From: Bacillota bacterium
Lineage (GTDB): Bacteria > Bacillota > Clostridia > Christensenellales > Aristaeellaceae
Assembly: GCA_023402355.1 (NCBI GenBank)
Contig: JAEXCG010000151.1
Span: 1-14,052, forward strand
DNA length: 14,052 nt
Reading direction: 5' to 3'
In this document: piece by piece, positions 8,001-14,052 of the stretch
How positions within the stretch are numbered: the stretch's first letter is position 1
Layout: every line of letters begins with the position of its first letter
The notes under the pieces: model-generated
The model's input: only the letters and a program-made list of their open reading frames with translations
The model's database searches: none
What the model was told of the DNA's origin: nothing
Translations under genes and position numbers: made by a program

Positions 8001-8383
8001 CGCTTGAAGTCCGCGATGAGCGAGGAAAGCCGCTGCACGAAGCCCATGCGCCCGCCCGCGCCCCGATAAAAGCACAGCTCGCCCGAAAGCTCCTCCAGCG
8101 CGGCGGAGAGCACCATGCATTTGCCGCGCTCGTCGATGCGCACGCGCTGGGGCTGGCCCGCGCGCTCGAACACGCGGTCCTGCAAACGCGAGGGGGAGAG
8201 CACGTCGATGTCGAAGTAGCCGGGCAGGTTCAGCCGCTGCACGATCTCCGTCTCCGCCTGAAGCGTGTATTGCTCGGGCACGATCAGGTAGCAGCGCGCG
8301 CCCGCGGCGTACGCCCGGCCGATGCGGGCGATCACCTCGGGCAGCAGCCGGTGCATGCGCCCCGTCAGCAGCGTCGCGTTCAC
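5072..8383 (-). CDS. addB: AddB/RexB-type subunit of the double-strand-break exonuclease, without a recognisable Walker A
   Basis: The 1103-residue length is typical of AddB. AddAB processes double-strand DNA ends for RecA-dependent repair. The N-terminal helicase-like half begins LLTGR and contains a LIVPEQYTLQAE segment like other AddB proteins. The expected GxxGxGK[ST] loop reads GRMHRLLPE with no Lys, as in RexB-type subunits. The C-terminal nuclease domain is intact: H787, D898, D915-Y-K917 and Q935-x3-Y939. The Fe-S staple is complete: C757 plus C1062-x2-C1065-x5-C1071. The start is GTG at 8383 with AGAAGG (8391-8396) 7 bases upstream; the overlapping ATG at 8385 would read straight into a stop. 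addA, usually adjacent, is not downstream, where DUF1653 and Imm-5-like genes follow. It is divergent from the metallophosphoesterase, and no convincing promoter was found in the 85-base gap. Confidence 0.93.
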   Translation of the reverse strand: MNATLLTGRMHRLLPEVIARIGRAYAAGARCYLIVPEQYTLQAETEIVQRLNLPGYFDIDVLSPSRLQDRVFERAGQPQRVRIDERGKCMVLSAALEELSGELCFYRGAGGRMGFVQRLSSLIADFKRGGLSPEDVEVLSERAGETPALSMKLQDASRLYAAYEQRLQGRFVDGEDVQRELLSRMEPSGVLRDVDVFVYGFDMITPTFAAELCAIARCAQGLTLALTLDTPPARDAALYEPARKSLLRLERMLRDAGVNPAREHLDAPLSAPADIAHLERELYAYPMRPRRGAPQAVFLSASATPFAEVHGVAARIRALAMEGKPFCRMAAVYTDGAVYAPLVERIFAQYDIPVYVSEKRPALSHPLFRFLLSSLRAATRSYRVDDLMECVRTGYCGLTDEEADALDTYATVYGIRAGRMRYPFTFGGEEEVSKAEELRARVVAPLMHLQRALSGAKDASGTVDAIFFYLEERAAFDTLQREQQALMDAGLAVEASDCAQVWNLLMELLDQMHTLLGGHRGQMRTVMDMLEAGVGAMELGALPTTQEALVAGQIGNVRTAQVDALFLLGMNDGRLQSSAQSLLTDEERARTSQEADAYLGMVDSDRAQLSRLDILQAMTLPGRRLYVSYALSDEEGRALRPAAAVLALRRVFPDLAVEGGALDKGERAAMSSPRAALDALSVRLRELADAGEEELDGPWREAYAALCQSEAYAERARDVRDALVTRVYAPRLRVNTARALYGRRTVSVSKLETFAQCPYRHFVSYGLRPVQRRATGAERDKLGELYHAAVERFTREALSCESWPDIERAQSDRMMDAVVEPLLDQWQRTPMGESARGKAFAGRMRRTARRAGWTLTHQMQGSGFRPEDMEFTFGSGVIPPIQIELENGEHMYLKGRIDRIDLMETERSVYLRVVDYKSGRKEMDPTDIFWGLQLQLLIYLQAVLQRYRGAKAAGLFYCRIDDPLVVKNLRVREAVEREIAKQLSLKGLSLCDVEIIRAQGADQQEALLKKDGTLRQGAMAVSEQEMALLVDYAMRMAAELSGRIAAGEIDISPAQRGNFRVCAYCDFRDICGFDPMLYGASARVLTPKKLSDILQAQAEKEEE

Positions 8384-8454
8384 ATTTCCGCCTTCTTTCC
8401 AAAGTCAAAAGGATTTTGCCCCCGCCCCCGCGAATGCGATGAACAAAACATATT

Positions 8455-8461
8455 GGGAGGT
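8455..8461 (+). promoter_or_regulatory. Ribosome-binding site deciding the metallophosphoesterase start
   Basis: GGGAGGT lies 7 bases before the ATG at 8469. The frame is open further upstream to 8322, but the upstream Met codons lack such a site, and the first would overlap addB on the other strand. Confidence 0.85.
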
Positions 8462-8468
8462 CTTTCTC

Positions 8469-9305
8469 ATGCGCATCGCATGTATCAGCGATATTCACGC
8501 CAACCTGTTCGCGCTCGAAGCCGTGTTAAAGGACGTCCGCGCCAAGTCGCCCGACCTGATCCTCTCCCTGGGCGACCAGATCAACCTGGGCCCGCAGCCG
8601 CTGGAGGTGATGCAGCTTCTCTCAAGCGAGGACATCCCCTGCCTCATGGGCAACCACGAGCAGCGCGTGCTCGCCCTGCGGTCGGCCCAGGACGAAAGCC
8701 TTGACGCCATCAACTTCGCCTCCATCCGCTGGACGAAGACGCAGATAGAGGGCGTGCCCCTCGACCTTCCCTTATACAAGCGCATCGGCGGCATCACCTT
8801 TGCGCACGCCGCGGTGGACAACCCCTCGATGCCGCTGGAGGATACGCAGGCCGTGGATCGCGCGCTGGACGCGCTCTCGACCCCGCTGCTCGTCTGCGGC
8901 CACTACCATAACACGATGCAGCGCGCGCACGGCGGCAGGACGATCTTCGTGACCGGCGCGGTCGGCATGGCGGAAAACGCCATCCCGAACACCGCGCTCT
9001 ACGCGATCGTGGACGAGACGCCCGCCGGGGTCACCCTGACGCCGCAGATCGTTCCCTACGACAGCTCCCTGCTCTACGGCGCCTTTCAGCGCTCCGGCAT
9101 CCTCGAATACTGCCCGATCATGAGCCGCGTCGTGCACGAGGCGATGACGCAAAACCGCTGCGTGCTTATGGCCTTCATGCGCCACGTGCGCGCGACGATG
9201 ATCGCCTGCGAGGAACAGGGGATCAGCGAGCGCGTGTGGACGCTCGCGGGTAACACGTTTGCCTGGAAGACCGCACAGGACTGCGCGGAGTACTGGAGGC
9301 TGTGA
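8469..9305 (+). CDS. Calcineurin-like metallophosphoesterase (Metallophos_2 / YfcE-like)
   Basis: This 278-residue soluble protein starts MRIACISDIHAN, the usual first strand and motif of the family. Metal-binding motifs appear in order: D8-x-H10, G35-D36, G61-N62-H63-E64, a later HAAVDN histidine, and G144-H-Y-H147. These bind two metal ions and hydrolyse phosphomonoesters or phosphodiesters. The substrate cannot be told; relatives act on cyclic nucleotides, dinucleotide polyphosphates or phosphodiesters. About 70 residues beyond the core extend the C-terminus. The N-terminus was set by the GGGAGGT at 8455-8461 and by homology. It is a single gene divergent from addB, and its stop is 4 bases from the stop of the convergent HD gene, with no terminator visible between them. 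Confidence 0.9.
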   Translation: MRIACISDIHANLFALEAVLKDVRAKSPDLILSLGDQINLGPQPLEVMQLLSSEDIPCLMGNHEQRVLALRSAQDESLDAINFASIRWTKTQIEGVPLDLPLYKRIGGITFAHAAVDNPSMPLEDTQAVDRALDALSTPLLVCGHYHNTMQRAHGGRTIFVTGAVGMAENAIPNTALYAIVDETPAGVTLTPQIVPYDSSLLYGAFQRSGILEYCPIMSRVVHEAMTQNRCVLMAFMRHVRATMIACEEQGISERVWTLAGNTFAWKTAQDCAEYWRL

Positions 9306-9309
9306 GCGT

Positions 9310-9927
9310 TCAGACGCCCGGAAGCTCCCCTAAATACGCCCGCGCCTCCAGCAGACGGCGGTGCGGGCAGAGTACCCGGCCGTTTAAGAGCACGTAATCG
9401 ATGTAAGTCAGGCACGCGCTTTCAAGCGAACGGGAAAGCGCCGCGCGCACGGCCCCTGCGTAGGGCGGGGTTCCTTCCTGATCCCAGGCGAGCTTGTCCG
9501 CGATGAACAGCGCCATGTCGTAGGGGGAGGGCTCCGCCCGCAGCGTCGTATGGCAGCCGACCGCGAGAAGCGCCGCCTCGTCCTTTACCCCAAGCAGCTC
9601 GCGGGAAAGGATCTCCGACAGGCGCTGATGCAAAAGAAAGGGATGCTTTTTCTCGGCGGGGTCGATCTCCATGCCGCGCCCCCGCGCAAAGGAGAGCATG
9701 TCCTCCGGGCGCATCACGGCGCCGAGGTCGTGCAGCAGCCCGCAAAGGCGGCACCTGTCCCCGCGAAGCGAGAAGCGCGGCGCGAGGGCGCCGCACGCAT
9801 CCGCCACGGCGCGCACGTGGGCGAGCGTCGCTTCCTTGCCGTTTGCCCGAAGCAGGCGCACGGCGTCCTCCAATGGGTCGCCTGAAAGCGCCGGCACCTT
9901 GATATACGGATACTTTGACATGTCCAT
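9310..9927 (-). CDS. HD-domain phosphohydrolase, YqeK-like
   Basis: This 205-residue soluble protein has the HD-domain metal ligands in order: H37, H66-D67 (GLLHDLG), H95/H100, H126 (CHTTLRAEP) and D144 (FIADKLAWD). The HTT...IADK combination and size resemble YqeK, a symmetrical diadenosine tetraphosphate hydrolase of Bacillota. The HTTG glycine is Leu here and the region around H95 (HPFLLHQ) differs, so it may be a divergent paralogue acting on another phosphate ester. YqeK normally sits beside nadD; here it is the last gene after a membrane GDPD, 18 bases away. An AAGGAG site lies about 6 bases before the ATG; a second Met two codons later is too far from it. HD fold is firm; Ap4A specificity is tentative. 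Confidence 0.82.
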   Translation of the reverse strand: MDMSKYPYIKVPALSGDPLEDAVRLLRANGKEATLAHVRAVADACGALAPRFSLRGDRCRLCGLLHDLGAVMRPEDMLSFARGRGMEIDPAEKKHPFLLHQRLSEILSRELLGVKDEAALLAVGCHTTLRAEPSPYDMALFIADKLAWDQEGTPPYAGAVRAALSRSLESACLTYIDYVLLNGRVLCPHRRLLEARAYLGELPGV

Positions 9928-9945
9928 CGTCTTCTCCTTGGGGCG

Positions 9946-11799
9946 TCAATCGATTTTGCCCGCCTCGCCGTTTGCGTACGATCCGTCGGGCGCGCGTTTG
10001 GGGTAGCCCTCTGCGGTATAATAGTAGGCGTAGTCCGGCACCGCCTCGCGATAGGCGCGCACGATGGGGGCAATGTCCTCCACGCAGTTGCCGATGATGC
10101 CGCTGACGCCCATCGACAGGTACCGGCGCATCTTCTCCGTGTCCGACATCGTCCACACGTAGATGGGCAGGTCCACCTCGCGGGCGACGCTCAAAAACCG
10201 GGAGTTGACCTGGCTTTCCTCCACCGCCAGAAAGTCCGCGTCCCTGCTGATGTCGAGAGAGCCTACCGCGCCGAAGATGCAGTAGCCGATCCAGTATTCC
10301 GGGCGGACGGACTGCATGTAGGAGACCGCCTCCTCGTCCATGGACATGTAGATGGCCCGATCCGCAAACCCGGCCTCTTCCACAACGGAAAACACCTTGT
10401 CCGCCATCTCCCGCGCCTGCCCCTTGCGGGGCTTGAGCTCGATCAGCAGGCCGATGCCGCCGGGACTGCTCTTCGCCGTCTCCACCGCCTCCCGGAGCGT
10501 GGGGATCTTCGCGCTGCCGCGAAACGTGCTCGTCACGACGTTTCCCAGCTCCTCCGCCGTGAGGTCGGGCACGTCCGCGTCGAGCCCGGCCTGCCTGCCG
10601 AGGTTTTCGTCGTGCACCACTACGGGGATTCCGTCCTTGGAGAGCTGAATGTCGATCTCCGCGTAGTCCGCGCCGTAGCGGTCCGCGCTCAGAATGCCCG
10701 GAAGCGAGTTTTCCGCCTCGTAAATGTCGCCCCGATGGCCGATTGCGTAGGGCTTGTGGATGAGCGCCGCGGGGTTGAAGTAGTCCATCAACCCCAAAGC
10801 GAGCGCGATCAGGCAAAGAAGCCGTAGAATCCTGTGCCTTTCCGCAAACGCCCGCAAACTCCGCAGTCCACAGCTCACGGCCCGCTCCGCCCGGACAAAG
10901 CCCTTCGTGTACAGCGAAGGCTCGATTTTCGGCCCCACGGCGGATTCCTCGCGCAAAAAGAGACTCAGCAGCAGCCCGATAAACACGACGCTCAGCGCCG
11001 ATGCGATCACTGCAAAGCCGATCGTCAAGACAAAGCTTTCCCGATACCCGTTCAGATAGACGAGCTGACGGAGCATGTAAAAGTTAAAGTCGTCGATGCC
11101 AAGGAGACGGCTGCCCAGCCCGAGCCGCAGAAAGTAATCCAATAAAAAATAGAAAAGATAAAGACCGGCGAGGGCAAAAAATCGCCCCGGGCCCATCTTT
11201 CGTAGCAAGCGCGCGCTATTCCGGCAGGCCCTTGAAAAGGGCTCCTTTTTGAGGATCATGTAAAGCGGCGCAAACGTAAGCAGGAAAAAGGCCGCCTGCG
11301 CCGCGGCGTAGAGCGCGGCGATGAGGGCCGTTCCCGCGCTTGTAAGCTGCAATTCCCCGAGGATGAACGGGGGAACGTCGAGCGATGGAATGAGGCTGTT
11401 TCGGTAGCCGAGGTGCACGAACGGCAGCAGCGCCATGAAGTACGCGGCCGCCGGCAGCGTAGAGGGGTGCAGCAGGCACTTGAGCCGCTCCGCCCCGTCC
11501 AGCAGCACGGCGCGCAGAGGGCGCGGGGAGCCGCGCACGAAGTCGGCGATCAGCAGCACCGTCACGCTGATTTCAAAGAAGACCGCCGCGAGGGAACAAA
11601 GCGCCGTCAGCAGGCATAGAAGCAGGCCCGGCAAGCTGAAAAATGCTTTGAACAGGTCGAAATTGTAGAATACCTGGCTGCCCCGGCTGTTGAGGTACGC
11701 CTGTATACAGGCGTTCAGCAGGGGGCTGAGCAAAAGCAGCGTCAGCCCCTTCATCGAAATCTCAAAGAGTACGTAGTTTTTGATCGTCCTTGCGCGCAT
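9946..11799 (-). CDS. Membrane-anchored glycerophosphodiester phosphodiesterase
   Basis: This 617-residue two-part protein has several hydrophobic segments in residues 1-340, matching the membrane domain seen at the N-terminus of Bacillota GDPDs (GPDPase_memb, PF10110). The catalytic TIM-barrel GDPD domain starts at GHRGD (H355, R356), continues through YEAENS and E381-I-D383, and has H396 in VVHDEN: the metal and acid/base residues are all present. GDPDs cleave glycerophosphodiesters to an alcohol and glycerol-3-phosphate. The membrane-anchored type may act on lipids or on lipoteichoic/teichoic-type polymers. The barrel follows the last membrane segment and presumably faces outside. GAGGG (11804-11808) lies 4 bases before the ATG. 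It is third of four tightly spaced genes, 21 bases after the 73-residue gene and 18 before the HD gene. Confidence 0.92.
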   Translation of the reverse strand: MRARTIKNYVLFEISMKGLTLLLLSPLLNACIQAYLNSRGSQVFYNFDLFKAFFSLPGLLLCLLTALCSLAAVFFEISVTVLLIADFVRGSPRPLRAVLLDGAERLKCLLHPSTLPAAAYFMALLPFVHLGYRNSLIPSLDVPPFILGELQLTSAGTALIAALYAAAQAAFFLLTFAPLYMILKKEPFSRACRNSARLLRKMGPGRFFALAGLYLFYFLLDYFLRLGLGSRLLGIDDFNFYMLRQLVYLNGYRESFVLTIGFAVIASALSVVFIGLLLSLFLREESAVGPKIEPSLYTKGFVRAERAVSCGLRSLRAFAERHRILRLLCLIALALGLMDYFNPAALIHKPYAIGHRGDIYEAENSLPGILSADRYGADYAEIDIQLSKDGIPVVVHDENLGRQAGLDADVPDLTAEELGNVVTSTFRGSAKIPTLREAVETAKSSPGGIGLLIELKPRKGQAREMADKVFSVVEEAGFADRAIYMSMDEEAVSYMQSVRPEYWIGYCIFGAVGSLDISRDADFLAVEESQVNSRFLSVAREVDLPIYVWTMSDTEKMRRYLSMGVSGIIGNCVEDIAPIVRAYREAVPDYAYYYTAEGYPKRAPDGSYANGEAGKID

Positions 11800-11820
11800 G
11801 AATCCCTCGCAACCGTCGTT

Positions 11821-12042
11821 TTATTCCGTCATGCCCTCGTCCCCGCGCGCGTAGCCCGCGGAGAGCACGTCCTCCAGCCTGATTTCCTGCGGCGTCTTCC
11901 TGCGGGGAAGCAGGGCGAAAAAGGCGCCTTCCCCGATCGAAACGACCTGAACAGCAAGCGTCCGCACCGCGCCGCCCGTCAGCAGCGCGATGCGGATCTT
12001 TTTTTCGTTTTCAAGCGAATAGCGCAAAAACCGCTCGACCAT
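11821..12042 (-). CDS. Small conserved-looking protein of unknown function (73 residues)
   Basis: I do not recognise a named family. The protein is soluble, without a signal peptide or cysteines, and appears beta-rich from about residue 15 to 60 (KIRIALL, VRTLAVQVVSIG, AFFALLP), with a basic RRK turn and an acidic C-terminal tail. The alternation of short strands is reminiscent of Sm-like or small SH3-like barrels, but that is only a guess. The ATG is 1 base past the stop of the upstream membrane-protein gene, and AGGAGA (12048-12053) lies inside that gene's last codons, so translation is probably coupled. Good spacing, an own ribosome-binding site and operon position support a real gene. Confidence 0.72.
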   Translation of the reverse strand: MVERFLRYSLENEKKIRIALLTGGAVRTLAVQVVSIGEGAFFALLPRRKTPQEIRLEDVLSAGYARGDEGMTE

Positions 12043-12043
12043 G

Positions 12044-13957
12044 TCATTCTCCTACCGCGTAAATCGTGATCCAGTCCTTTTCGTACACCTTTTCAAACAG
12101 CCGATTCAGCGCCTCCACGTCGGGGTTCATCTCCGACATTTCGTAATCGCTCAAATAAATGTAGGAGACCCCGTACCTTTCAAGCACGTCCAGGTTGTTT
12201 TCCGGGTCCTGATAGAATCGCTGGCAGTCCAGGCTGTTTTCCTGATAGTTCAGCCCGTGGAAGAAGAGGTACAGGTCCGAGCCGCAGACGATGTTCCGCC
12301 CCGCCAGCGCGGAGGCGGGGTTCAGGTGCTGCGTGCCGGTCATGAAGACCGCGTGCGGCTCCGTCTCCTCCTCGATGAACGCTGCCGCCTCCACCGCCGC
12401 GGGGTCGAAGAGCTGATAGTCGCTCACCGCCTCGCGCGCGATGCTGAGGCTGCCGGAGAGCACGGAGCACAGCACGAAGAGACCGGCGAGCACGTATCGG
12501 CCGCGCAGGCCCTTCATGCGCAGGAAGAGCACGGAGGCGTAATCCGCCGCGAGCATCGAAGCGAACATGTAGAACACGTAGAACAGCTTGTTGTTGTCGT
12601 ACTCGTTGGGCTGAAAGAGCAAAAGCTCCGCCACGACGAAGATCGTCATCGCGCCCGCGAGCACGTCAAGGTGCCCGCGCCGGTCGCCCTCCAGCAGCAC
12701 GCACAGGAACAGGATGAACGCGGGCCCGACGTTCTTGATCCAGAAGAAGAAGTACTCGTCGATCAGGCCGTGGTTCTGGCTGTTGTTGACCCAGTTGAAC
12801 TGCACGCGCAGGGAGCCGCCCTCCAGCGTCTGCTTAAAGGCGTTGCCGACGAGCTGCGGCAGCGCCAGCGCCATGGTGATCGCGAAGTAGAGCGCGATGC
12901 CCTTCAGGAGCCTCACGCGCGCCTCCCTGTCCACGCGAACGAAGGAGAAGAGCAGGAAGCCCGCGCTGAAGAGCCCCAGCGCGAGGAACGAATGCGTGTG
13001 GACGAGCGGCATCGCGCCCGCGACGAGGCCCAGCACCGTAAAGGCGCGCAGGCTCCTGTCCTTTACCGCCCAGCACAGCATCAGCAGCGCCGGAATCAGT
13101 GCCGTCCAGCCGCCGAGCAGCGTGCGTTGGGGCACGAGCATGTCCGCGATGACGTTCGACCACCGCAGGTTGAATTCCGGCTGGTTCGCTGGCGTCTTGT
13201 AATAGCCCGTGAAGATCTCGGCAAACCGGGAGGGGTCCTGGAAGACCCTGTCCACGTCGTAGAGAAAGCCGAAGCCGCCGTTCAAAAAGAACAGCGCCGC
13301 CGCCAGGATGAGCACGCCGCGCCGGTTTCCCACGACCTCGCGGCAGAGCAGCACGAACCCGAAGAAAACCAGCCCCATCATCAACGTGCCCGGCACGGCG
13401 ATCGCCGCGCGCAGGTCCATGCCCAGCAGCAGCATCGAGGTGCTCATGGAGTCCGTCAGAAACGGATAGCTGAGCGTCGCCCCCGGCAGGATGGAGTAAG
13501 TGGGGGGGAAGGCCGCGTCCCGCAGGCTGGTCGCGATGCCCAGGTGCAGGCACAGGTCGCCGTAGGTGGACTGGCCCCCGTGCAGCGAGCCGTCCGCCGC
13601 CGGACGCAAGACGTGCGTGTATTGCAGGTAGCCGCCCAGCACCGTCAGCGGCACGGCGATCAAAAGCGCGGTGAAGAGCAGGTCGAAGTCGTCCTGCTCC
13701 ATGCGCCGCGCGGGCCGCTTATCCCGGTAATAGAACGCGGCCGCGGTGACGCCGCCAAGCGGCAGCAGCGCCAGCGCGTGGGCCAGCCCGGAAAAGCGCA
13801 CCGCGAACGCCAGCAGCGCCGGCATCCACATCAGCAGCAAGATTCCCAGGCACAGGCCCAGCCATGCGCGCATGACCGGGCTTTTGCGCGGAAACTGAAA
13901 GCGCGCAATGGCGACGCCGCACGCGAGGTAAAGCAGAAGATAGGCCGCCGCAAGCAT
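12044..13957 (-). CDS. Polytopic membrane protein, putative GT-C-fold glycosyltransferase
   Basis: This protein has 637 residues from the chosen ATG. Roughly a dozen hydrophobic segments span residues 1 to about 460, followed by a soluble C-terminal domain of about 170 residues ending near VSYIYLSDYE and ITIYAVGE. An early extracytoplasmic loop has D134 and H138 (STYGDLCLHLG), then an FPPTY...YPFLTD segment. This arrangement resembles GT-C integral membrane glycosyltransferases, which use polyprenyl-phosphate sugars and place an acidic residue in the first large loop. The C-terminal domain is similar in style to those of GT-C and YfhO-like proteins. I infer a role in envelope polysaccharide or lipid glycosylation; the exact family is not certain. 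A Met 10 codons upstream (13987) is rejected because GGGGAGG lies 7 bases before 13957. It is first of four clustered genes. Confidence 0.7.
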   Translation of the reverse strand: MLAAAYLLLYLACGVAIARFQFPRKSPVMRAWLGLCLGILLLMWMPALLAFAVRFSGLAHALALLPLGGVTAAAFYYRDKRPARRMEQDDFDLLFTALLIAVPLTVLGGYLQYTHVLRPAADGSLHGGQSTYGDLCLHLGIATSLRDAAFPPTYSILPGATLSYPFLTDSMSTSMLLLGMDLRAAIAVPGTLMMGLVFFGFVLLCREVVGNRRGVLILAAALFFLNGGFGFLYDVDRVFQDPSRFAEIFTGYYKTPANQPEFNLRWSNVIADMLVPQRTLLGGWTALIPALLMLCWAVKDRSLRAFTVLGLVAGAMPLVHTHSFLALGLFSAGFLLFSFVRVDREARVRLLKGIALYFAITMALALPQLVGNAFKQTLEGGSLRVQFNWVNNSQNHGLIDEYFFFWIKNVGPAFILFLCVLLEGDRRGHLDVLAGAMTIFVVAELLLFQPNEYDNNKLFYVFYMFASMLAADYASVLFLRMKGLRGRYVLAGLFVLCSVLSGSLSIAREAVSDYQLFDPAAVEAAAFIEEETEPHAVFMTGTQHLNPASALAGRNIVCGSDLYLFFHGLNYQENSLDCQRFYQDPENNLDVLERYGVSYIYLSDYEMSEMNPDVEALNRLFEKVYEKDWITIYAVGE

Positions 13958-13964
13958 TCGGAAT

Positions 13965-13971
13965 CCTCCCC
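13965..13971 (-). promoter_or_regulatory. Ribosome-binding site deciding the GT-C-like gene start
   Basis: GGGGAGG on the minus strand sits 7 bases before the ATG at 13957. The longer start at 13987 would put this site inside the coding region and add a charged 10-residue leader (MGREKRGGFR) to a protein that otherwise begins with a membrane segment. Confidence 0.8.
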
Positions 13972-14052
13972 TTTTTTCGCGTCCCATCCATCATCGGACG
14001 GGCGGCATCCAGAATCGGTCAAACCTTGATTACAGCGCTTCGTTCACGTAAG

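Noticed and set aside
8322..8468. N-terminal extension of the metallophosphoesterase
   Set aside because: It would overlap the start of addB, lacks a ribosome-binding site and precedes the normal family start at 8469.
8384..8468. Divergent promoter between addB and the metallophosphoesterase
   Set aside because: Divergent transcription implies promoters nearby, but no -35/-10 pair with acceptable spacing could be identified on either strand.
5579..8704. Long plus-strand frames opposite addB (for example 5579-7087 and 7289-8704)
   Set aside because: They are antisense to clear AddB motifs, are Arg/His/Ala-rich and have no domain pattern.
12041..14029. A 662-codon open frame on the plus strand opposite the GT-C-like gene
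   Set aside because: Its product is dominated by His, Arg, Gln and Glu with no recognisable domain, as expected from the antisense of a GC-rich membrane-protein gene; the minus strand has a good ribosome-binding site and clear membrane segments.
14030..14052. Possible tail of an upstream minus-strand gene (reads ...YVNEAL then TAA)
   Set aside because: Only seven sense codons or fewer are visible; plausible as the end of a preceding gene, but too short to support.
13958..14052. Promoter for the GT-C-like gene cluster (TTGACC on the minus strand)
   Set aside because: No -10 box at suitable spacing; the cluster may be transcribed from beyond the window.

Overview
The window is GC-rich and gene-dense, with strong Shine-Dalgarno sequences (AGGAGG type) and TATAAT promoters. 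It carries AddB, a YqeK-like HD hydrolase, a membrane-anchored GDPD, an Imm-5-like protein and a PTS EIIC. Together these suggest a high-GC member of the Clostridia (Bacillota), probably a gut lineage. The taxonomy is inferred from gene content only. No rRNA, tRNA, CRISPR array, transposase or phage gene was seen, and no gene-free stretch exceeds about 160 bases.

Layout. (1) 1-1587, minus: the first 529 codons of an XPD/DinG-type Fe-S DNA helicase with an N-terminal RecB/Cas4-type nuclease domain; its C-terminus lies beyond the left edge. (2) A short divergent control region with a perfect inverted repeat that places an extended -10 box on each strand. (3) 1714-2931, plus: a cytoplasmic beta-lactamase-fold serine hydrolase. 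(4) 3038-4093, plus: an orphan PTS EIIC-type membrane protein with its own consensus-like promoter, ending at a large bidirectional terminator hairpin. (5) 8383-4254, minus: an addB - DUF1653 - Imm-5-like gene cluster; addA is not adjacent. (6) 8469-9305, plus: a metallophosphoesterase divergent from addB. (7) 13957-9310, minus: four tightly spaced genes encoding a polytopic GT-C-like membrane protein, a 73-residue protein, a membrane-anchored glycerophosphodiester phosphodiesterase and an HD-domain hydrolase.

How the genes may work together. The helicase-nuclease and AddB are both Fe-S, PD-(D/E)XK DNA-processing proteins and point to DNA repair, but they are separate transcription units. The right-hand cluster looks like an envelope or lipid-linked unit: a putative lipid-linked sugar transferase beside a membrane phosphodiesterase, with an HD hydrolase that may act on nucleotides. 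The serine hydrolase, EIIC and metallophosphoesterase appear to be single-gene units.

No clearly new multi-gene system is proven here. The best leads are the mirror-symmetric divergent promoter, an AddB that lacks a Walker A motif and an addA neighbour, an orphan immunity-like gene in the addB cluster, and the four-gene membrane/GDPD/HD operon. The very long ORFs on the opposite strands are treated as GC-driven shadows.
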